Shown: positions 22,143-25,956 of the stretch, piece by piece
Layout of the letters: each line of letters opens with the position of its first letter
Position numbering within the stretch: position 1 is the stretch's first letter
Assembly (NCBI GenBank): GCA_002331025.1
Contig: DCYG01000045.1
Location: 68,096-94,051 of the forward strand
Reading direction: 5' to 3'
Source of the DNA: Firmicutes bacterium UBA2116
Lineage (GTDB): Bacteria > Bacillota > Clostridia > Tissierellales > Sedimentibacteraceae
DNA: 25,956 bases
Notes under the pieces: generated by a model
The model's input: only the letters and a program-made list of their open reading frames with translations
Databases searched by the model: none
Told to the model about the DNA's origin: nothing
Position numbers and translations under genes: made by a program

Positions 22143-23051
22143 ATGGCAACAAAGAAAAGAAATGGTATTATTATCCCGATGCAATTAAAAGGAAACGAAA
22201 TTGTAGAAGATTTATTTAAAGAGATAAGTGAAGAAGTTATCGTTGAAAAAAGCATTAACATAAATGATGAGCTATTGATTAATTGTTCTCATGAATTAAA
22301 AACACCTTTAAACATAATATACGGTGCAGCACAGATGGTTGAACTTTCTACCCGGAATATGCGCGATGATAATTTGACGAATTATGTGAATTCCATTAAA
22401 AATAACTGTTTCAGGTTAACAAAGTATATCAATCACATTTTGGATTTAACAGCAATAGAAGCCGGCGAATATAAATTAAATCTTGAGCGTGTTAACATTG
22501 TAGAGGTTGTAGAATATGTGGTTCAAAAAATAGCCCCCGGAATAAAGGAAATGGGGCTTAATATTTTATTTGATACAAATGTAGAAGAAAAATATGTTGT
22601 AATTGATTCTGAATTGATTGGAAAATCAATACTGAATATTATATCCAATGCTGTGAAATTTTCAAAACAGGAAGGAACTATATTAGTTGAATTTACGGAT
22701 TATAAAACTAATATAGAAATAAAAATTGAAGACAATGGTATTGGAATTGATACGAAATATTTGGAAAAAATATTTCGTAGATTTGGACAAGTTGACAAGT
22801 CATTATCAAGAGGTTCCGAAGGAAGCGGCATAGGTCTTAAATTGGCTAAGGCGATAATAGAACTTCATGGAGGCAAGGTCAGCGCAGAAAGCAAATTAAA
22901 TGAAGGAAGTATCTTTTCTGTTAAAATTCCTCTTGGAAATAAGGATACAATTCATAGCCTGTACAAAAATGATGATGTAAAGGTTATTGATTATGACACG
23001 ATTAACCAGTTGGTACATATAGAATTTTCTGATATTTTTAATATCAGTTGA
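22143..23051 (+). CDS. Soluble orphan sensor histidine kinase
   Basis: A 302-residue cytoplasmic histidine kinase. A short N-terminal stretch of about 40 residues replaces a sensor domain; there is no membrane segment, PAS or HAMP. The H-box SHELKTPLN carries the phospho-accepting His50. The ATPase domain shows Asn169 (NIISNAVKFS), DNGIG (197-201), a phenylalanine box (IFRRFGQ) and GSGIGL (227-232). About 35 residues after the kinase core are not recognised. No response regulator gene is adjacent. GAGGGGG lies before the ATG and a TATAAT at 22100-22105 may be the -10. Related short kinases in Clostridia include orphan kinases that phosphorylate Spo0A; that role is possible but unproven here. 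Confidence 0.88.
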   Translation: MATKKRNGIIIPMQLKGNEIVEDLFKEISEEVIVEKSININDELLINCSHELKTPLNIIYGAAQMVELSTRNMRDDNLTNYVNSIKNNCFRLTKYINHILDLTAIEAGEYKLNLERVNIVEVVEYVVQKIAPGIKEMGLNILFDTNVEEKYVVIDSELIGKSILNIISNAVKFSKQEGTILVEFTDYKTNIEIKIEDNGIGIDTKYLEKIFRRFGQVDKSLSRGSEGSGIGLKLAKAIIELHGGKVSAESKLNEGSIFSVKIPLGNKDTIHSLYKNDDVKVIDYDTINQLVHIEFSDIFNIS

Positions 23052-23120
23052 CATATTGATTCTTAGTGTGTTTTGTAATAAAATAGTGTAATAAAAATAA
23101 TTTTAACACAGGAGACAATC

Positions 23121-23579
23121 ATGAAAAATATATTTTTTTATGATACAAAGATTGGTAAGCTTGCGATAATAGACAATGGAACTGAAATAACCAATATTGA
23201 AACAGCCGAAGAGGAGTATGACGGTGACTATAATGTTTGCGAAACAAAATTGATTAAAAATGCTTCGGAACAGTTATGTGAATATTTTGAAGGTAAAAGA
23301 AAAGAATTCAATCTTCCTCTCAAACTAATCGGAACAGACTTCCAGAATAAAGTATGGAAGGCATTATGTGAAATTCCCTACGGGGAAACAAGAAGCTACA
23401 AGCAGATTGCCGAGAGAGTAGGAAACCCCGGCGGATCTCGGGCTGTCGGAGGAGCAAACAACAAAAATCCTATTATGATTGTAGTACCTTGTCATAGAGT
23501 GGTCGGATCAAACGGCAACTTGGTAGGTTACGCAAGCGGTTTACATATTAAGGAAGTGCTCCTATCAATAGAAAGATAA
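23121..23579 (+). CDS. ogt: Methylated-DNA--protein-cysteine methyltransferase (Ogt/AdaB type)
   Basis: A 152-residue suicide DNA-repair protein that removes alkyl groups from O6 of guanine. The N-terminal domain (1-70) and the DNA-binding domain (72-152) are both present. IPYGETRSYKQIA (85-97), the arginine finger region SRAVGGANNKNP (106-117), the acceptor Cys124 in VVPCHRVVGSNG, and the C-terminal GYASGLHIKEVLL are complete. CAGGAGA precedes the ATG. A TTGACA hexamer overlaps the stop codon of the kinase gene, but no good -10 stands at the right distance, so read-through from the kinase is also possible. The gene is not next to adaA, but AdaA control is plausible from the Bacillus adaptive response. 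Confidence 0.95.
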   Translation: MKNIFFYDTKIGKLAIIDNGTEITNIETAEEEYDGDYNVCETKLIKNASEQLCEYFEGKRKEFNLPLKLIGTDFQNKVWKALCEIPYGETRSYKQIAERVGNPGGSRAVGGANNKNPIMIVVPCHRVVGSNGNLVGYASGLHIKEVLLSIER

Positions 23580-23624
23580 TAAAAGCAAGACAATAATTGA
23601 TTTTTAATTAATAATTAAGTATAA

Positions 23625-23662
23625 TAAATATGTTCAGTGAATCGCTGAACATATTTAATTTT
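23625..23662 (+). terminator. Hairpin terminator after ogt
   Basis: 13-base perfect arms (23625-23637 and 23645-23657, AAATATGTTCAG and its complement) around TGAATCG, followed by ATTTTC. The T run is short, so termination may be partial. Confidence 0.55.
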
Positions 23663-23681
23663 CACTTACAGTATAAGCGGT

Positions 23682-23706
23682 CGACACCAAATTGCAATTT
23701 GGGTCG
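23682..23706 (+). promoter_or_regulatory. Palindrome upstream of the Mpv17-like gene, possible operator
   Basis: CCAAATTGCAATTTGG (23687-23702) is a perfect 16-base palindrome. It is extended by CGAC and GTCG on the two sides with one extra base on the left. It ends 11 bases before the RBS, where either a bound protein or an RNA hairpin could affect expression. Confidence 0.4.
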
Positions 23707-23727
23707 TTTGCGTCAGAAGGAGAACAT

Positions 23728-24378
23728 ATGAAAAAAGATGACTTTTTATGGTTAGCGGCATTGTCTGTATGGGTGTTCATTTTAGTGATACCGTTCAGCA
23801 GAGAAATGTTTATGGAATTTTCGGGTTCGCATCCGTATATCAGCGGTTTTATAAAATTTGGAATACTTGCATCGATGGGTGATTTGTTAGGAACAAGATT
23901 AGCAAAAGGTAAGTACATTATTCCAAAGGGAGTTATAGCGAGGGCAGCCGTTTGGGGATTTATCGGTATGATGGTTTCCTTAGTGTTTACTGTTGTTATG
24001 GAAGGTGTGGGCACAGCTCAAAAGATTAATATGCTTCCTCTTGAGGGCACAAAATTAGCACAGGCATTTTTCGGAAGTACGTTCATGAATTTGACTTTCG
24101 GACCGATGATGATGGCGTTTCATAGATTTACGGATTTATATATTGATGCAATTTATGAGAAAAAGAAAAATATTAAGTTAAGCTTTTTGGTAGACAAGGT
24201 TGATTGGCACGCACTGGTTGAATTCAGCTGGGTTAAAATGTGTACATTATTCTGGATTCCTGCGCATACCTTTGTTTTTATGCTTCCTAAGGAATTGAGA
24301 GTATTGGTTTCAGCATTCTTATCGATTGCTCTGGGTTTATTGCTGGCAATAGCAAGAAAAGAAAAGAAGGGTGCTTAA
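23728..24378 (+). CDS. Mpv17/PMP22-like integral membrane protein
   Basis: A 216-residue membrane protein with about five hydrophobic segments. Near the C-terminus WIPAHTFVFMLPKELRVLVSA resembles the conserved W-P...N/H-F-x-x-x-P...R segment of the Mpv17/PMP22 family, better known from eukaryotic organelles and also present in bacteria. The ATG at 23728 is preferred to the upstream frame start at 23692, because AAGGAG (23717-23722) precedes it and the longer frame would run through the palindrome. The phospholipase-like gene begins 21 bases after its stop, so the two are likely one operon. Function is unknown; a channel-like role is discussed for eukaryotic members. Confidence 0.7.
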   Translation: MKKDDFLWLAALSVWVFILVIPFSREMFMEFSGSHPYISGFIKFGILASMGDLLGTRLAKGKYIIPKGVIARAAVWGFIGMMVSLVFTVVMEGVGTAQKINMLPLEGTKLAQAFFGSTFMNLTFGPMMMAFHRFTDLYIDAIYEKKKNIKLSFLVDKVDWHALVEFSWVKMCTLFWIPAHTFVFMLPKELRVLVSAFLSIALGLLLAIARKEKKGA

Positions 24379-24399
24379 CACATAAAAACGGGGGTTTGT

Positions 24400-25188
24400 A
24401 TGCCTACAACTTATGCTCATTACACTTTCGGACAAGAGGTTCTGAAAAACTTAAATGACGAAATTAAAAATATAATTAATGAAGATATGGAGATATATAA
24501 TATCGGACTCCACGGTCCGGATATTTTATTTTATCATCAACCGTTAAAGCCTAATCCAATAAGTAAGATAGGGCACGACCTTCATGAACAAACAGCAAAT
24601 ATATTTTTTGAAAATGCGAGAAATGTAATAATAAGTAGCGATGATTTTAATGCTTCATGCTCGTATATTCTGGGATTTATATGTCATTTCATGTTAGACA
24701 GTCATTGTCATCCTTATATCAGGTTATTTGAAAATGATGAGTTGACACACGGTGAAATTGAAACGGAATTTGACAGATTTATTATGCTTAAGCATAATAA
24801 AAAACCTGTTTCGTACAAACCAACCTCTCATATAATCCCAGGTGAGTACAATGCCGGGATAATTTCAAGCTTTTTTAAGGGTGTTTCAAGTGAAAGCATA
24901 TTACGGTCGTTAAAGTCAATGAAATTTAATTTAAATTTGCTTGTTGCACCTTCCATATTAAAACGATATATAATTTTTACCGGATTAAAGTTATCAGGCA
25001 ATTATGGAAAAATGAAAGGGCTTATAATGAACTATGAGTCAAATAAAGAATGTATTAAATTAAATAAAAATCTATATGATTTATATGAGAAAGCTGCAGT
25101 TAAGGCAACAGAAATAATTCATGAATACTATAATAAATTAAATACCAAGGACAGTGTTAATTCATATTTCAACAGAAATTTTGGATAG
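24400..25188 (+). CDS. Zinc-dependent phospholipase C-like protein
   Basis: A 262-residue protein of the zinc-dependent phospholipase C (S1/P1 nuclease-like helical) superfamily. Metal-ligand candidates are seen in order: THY/AHYTFG near the N-terminus, HGPD (about 38-41), GFICHFMLDSHCHPY (about 91-105) and HGEIETEFD (about 117-125). No signal peptide is present, unlike secreted clostridial phospholipases, so it is probably an intracellular member acting on an unknown phosphodiester or phospholipid. GGGGG lies 6-10 bases before the ATG. It follows the Mpv17-like gene by 21 bases. Confidence 0.82.
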   Translation: MPTTYAHYTFGQEVLKNLNDEIKNIINEDMEIYNIGLHGPDILFYHQPLKPNPISKIGHDLHEQTANIFFENARNVIISSDDFNASCSYILGFICHFMLDSHCHPYIRLFENDELTHGEIETEFDRFIMLKHNKKPVSYKPTSHIIPGEYNAGIISSFFKGVSSESILRSLKSMKFNLNLLVAPSILKRYIIFTGLKLSGNYGKMKGLIMNYESNKECIKLNKNLYDLYEKAAVKATEIIHEYYNKLNTKDSVNSYFNRNFG

Positions 25189-25216
25189 TATTTTTTAAAT
25201 GCATTAATTTTTGATT

Positions 25217-25280
25217 TTCACACCTAATTTTAAGTATTACATAATATAATATACAATACTTATTATGTAGAGGGTGTGAA
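25217..25280 (+). promoter_or_regulatory. Nested inverted repeats overlapping the rubrerythrin promoter and RBS
   Basis: Outer arms TTCACACC (25217-25224) and GGTGTGAA (25273-25280) enclose inner arms TACATAATA (25238-25246) and TATTATGTA (25261-25269). All are perfect. A TATAAT (25245-25250) lies inside and the right outer arm covers the RBS. It could be an operator pair or, in a longer transcript, an RBS-masking hairpin. Confidence 0.5.
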
Positions 25281-25283
25281 CAT

Positions 25284-25826
25284 ATGGTTAATGAATTTAT
25301 AAATAGTCAGACATATCTAAATTTACAGAATGCGCTTCAACGAGAATTGACCTTTAGCACAAGCTATAGAATTTATGAAGAAAATGCCAGAAATGAAGGA
25401 TATCAGCAGATAGGCAATATTTTTGGAATTACTGCCGGAAACGAGATGGAGCACGCTGTAATTTGGTCAAGATTTTTGATGGGAGACATACCTGATACTC
25501 TTACAAATTTGCAGAGAGCGGCAGAGGAAGAAAATTTTGAAGGAACCGACTTGTATTTAGAATACGGACGGGTAGCAAGAGAGGAAGGATATACCGATAT
25601 AGCAAATATGTTTGAGGGAGTTGCCGCAATAGAGAGGCATCATTATTACAGATTTAATGCATTGGCTGATAATATTATAAATAATCAGGTGTTTTGCAAG
25701 CCGGTAAGCACTGTATGGGTTTGTTTAAAATGCGGTAATTTGGTATGGAGTGAATGTGCTCCAGAGGTTTGCCCTATATGCCTTTATCCACAAGGCTTTT
25801 ATGAATTGAACTGTGAAAATTATTAA
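25284..25826 (+). CDS. Rubrerythrin
   Basis: A 180-residue non-heme iron peroxidase that reduces hydrogen peroxide in anaerobes. The ferritin-like four-helix part (1-135) shows diiron ligand candidates Glu21, Glu54-xx-His57, the Glu-rich helix around 93-101, and Glu117-xx-His120. The C-terminal rubredoxin-like domain has Cys147-xx-Cys150 and Cys163-xx-Cys166 (WVCLKCG, APEVCPIC) for one FeS4 centre. Length is close to normal (about 180-195). GAGGGTG lies before the ATG, within the right arm of a nested inverted repeat. It stands in its own unit after a 95-base gap. With the catalase at 4859 it forms the oxidative defence in this window. Confidence 0.95.
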   Translation: MVNEFINSQTYLNLQNALQRELTFSTSYRIYEENARNEGYQQIGNIFGITAGNEMEHAVIWSRFLMGDIPDTLTNLQRAAEEENFEGTDLYLEYGRVAREEGYTDIANMFEGVAAIERHHYYRFNALADNIINNQVFCKPVSTVWVCLKCGNLVWSECAPEVCPICLYPQGFYELNCENY

Positions 25827-25853
25827 AGTGAGTCAGCCGCCTGTCATCAAGAA

Positions 25854-25875
25854 GAGCGAGTCAAATGACTCGCTC
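25854..25875 (+). terminator. Perfect hairpin after the rubrerythrin gene
   Basis: GAGCGAGTCA (25854-25863), loop AA and TGACTCGCTC (25866-25875), with outer pairing TCAGCC/GGCTG. There is no T run after it, so it may instead mark the boundary of the repeat that follows. Confidence 0.5.
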
Positions 25876-25956
25876 AGGCTGCTGAAAAAGTCCCCCTGCG
25901 TCGTTGCCGCTGCGCCGGTCAATCCTCACGTATGTCTAATACGCTGCGGTTGCCCG
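25876..25956. repeat. GC-rich repeat or mobile-element end, cut by the window
   Basis: The sequence from AGGCTGCTGAAAAAGTC onward is clearly richer in GC than its surroundings. It contains CGTAT-5-ATACG within a longer imperfect dyad (about 25916-25956). GACTTTTTCAGCAGCCT on the other strand resembles ends seen in IS1182- or IS4-like elements. No coding frame is visible, and only one copy is in the window. Confidence 0.4.

Noticed and set aside
23048..23084. TTGACA overlapping the kinase stop as an ogt promoter
   Set aside because: The hexamer is perfect, but the nearest -10-like sequences are 22-25 bases away, outside the usual spacing.
1..25956. CRISPR arrays, tRNA or rRNA genes, prophage or conjugation genes
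   Set aside because: No regularly spaced repeats, no tRNA-like cloverleaf, and no integrase, transposase or structural phage genes were recognised.

Overview
The window is AT-rich, densely coded DNA that looks like a chromosome segment of an anaerobic, spore-forming member of the Clostridia (Bacillota). The evidence is strong AGGAGG-type ribosome binding sites with some TTG and GTG starts, many extended -10 (TGnTATAAT) promoters, a rubrerythrin, a BclA-like collagen-repeat protein preceded by a sigma-K-like promoter, and a clostridial type of cellulose-synthase locus. No tRNA, rRNA, CRISPR array or complete insertion sequence is visible. The species cannot be named from the sequence.

Layout. 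1-1559: a short MGMT-family protein and a D-2-hydroxyacid dehydrogenase. 1560-1955: intergenic, with a possible gene remnant, a strong terminator, and a promoter with a LexA-like box. 1956-4407: a tightly overlapping operon of a Y-family DNA polymerase, a YolD-like protein and a YfcE-like phosphodiesterase, probably SOS-controlled. 4408-4858: an intergenic stretch holding a small promoter-RBS-ORF-hairpin unit without a standard start codon. 4859-6217 (minus): a heme catalase. 6401-10015: two membrane-bound diguanylate cyclases, the second split by a frameshift at a T6 tract. 10326-16448: a polysaccharide locus with a GT2-GtrA protein, a BcsA-like cellulose synthase carrying a PilZ domain, a large multi-spanning membrane protein of unknown function, and a membrane-anchored GH5 endoglucanase. 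16560-18370: a 2H phosphoesterase converging on an AdaA-type alkylation sensor that is co-transcribed with a two-CCG-domain cysteine-rich protein. 18568-20881: a secreted stalk-domain protein converging on the collagen-like exosporium protein, with a shared bidirectional terminator. 21147-25826: an E2-like acyltransferase with an altered catalytic motif, a soluble orphan histidine kinase, a full-length O6-alkylguanine-DNA methyltransferase, an Mpv17-like membrane protein, a zinc-dependent phospholipase C-like protein and a rubrerythrin. The last ~130 bases are visibly more GC-rich and look like a repeat or mobile-element end.

How the genes work together. The clearest system is c-di-GMP signalling feeding exopolysaccharide synthesis. 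Two GGDEF proteins with intact I-sites lie just upstream of a synthase with a complete PilZ signature (RRxxR and DxSxxG) and a cellulase of the BcsZ role. No BcsB is present; its place is taken by an uncharacterised polytopic protein. A second theme is DNA damage: two MGMT-family proteins, AdaA and a Y-family polymerase lie within 24 kb. A third is oxygen and spore biology: catalase, rubrerythrin and the exosporium-like collagen protein.
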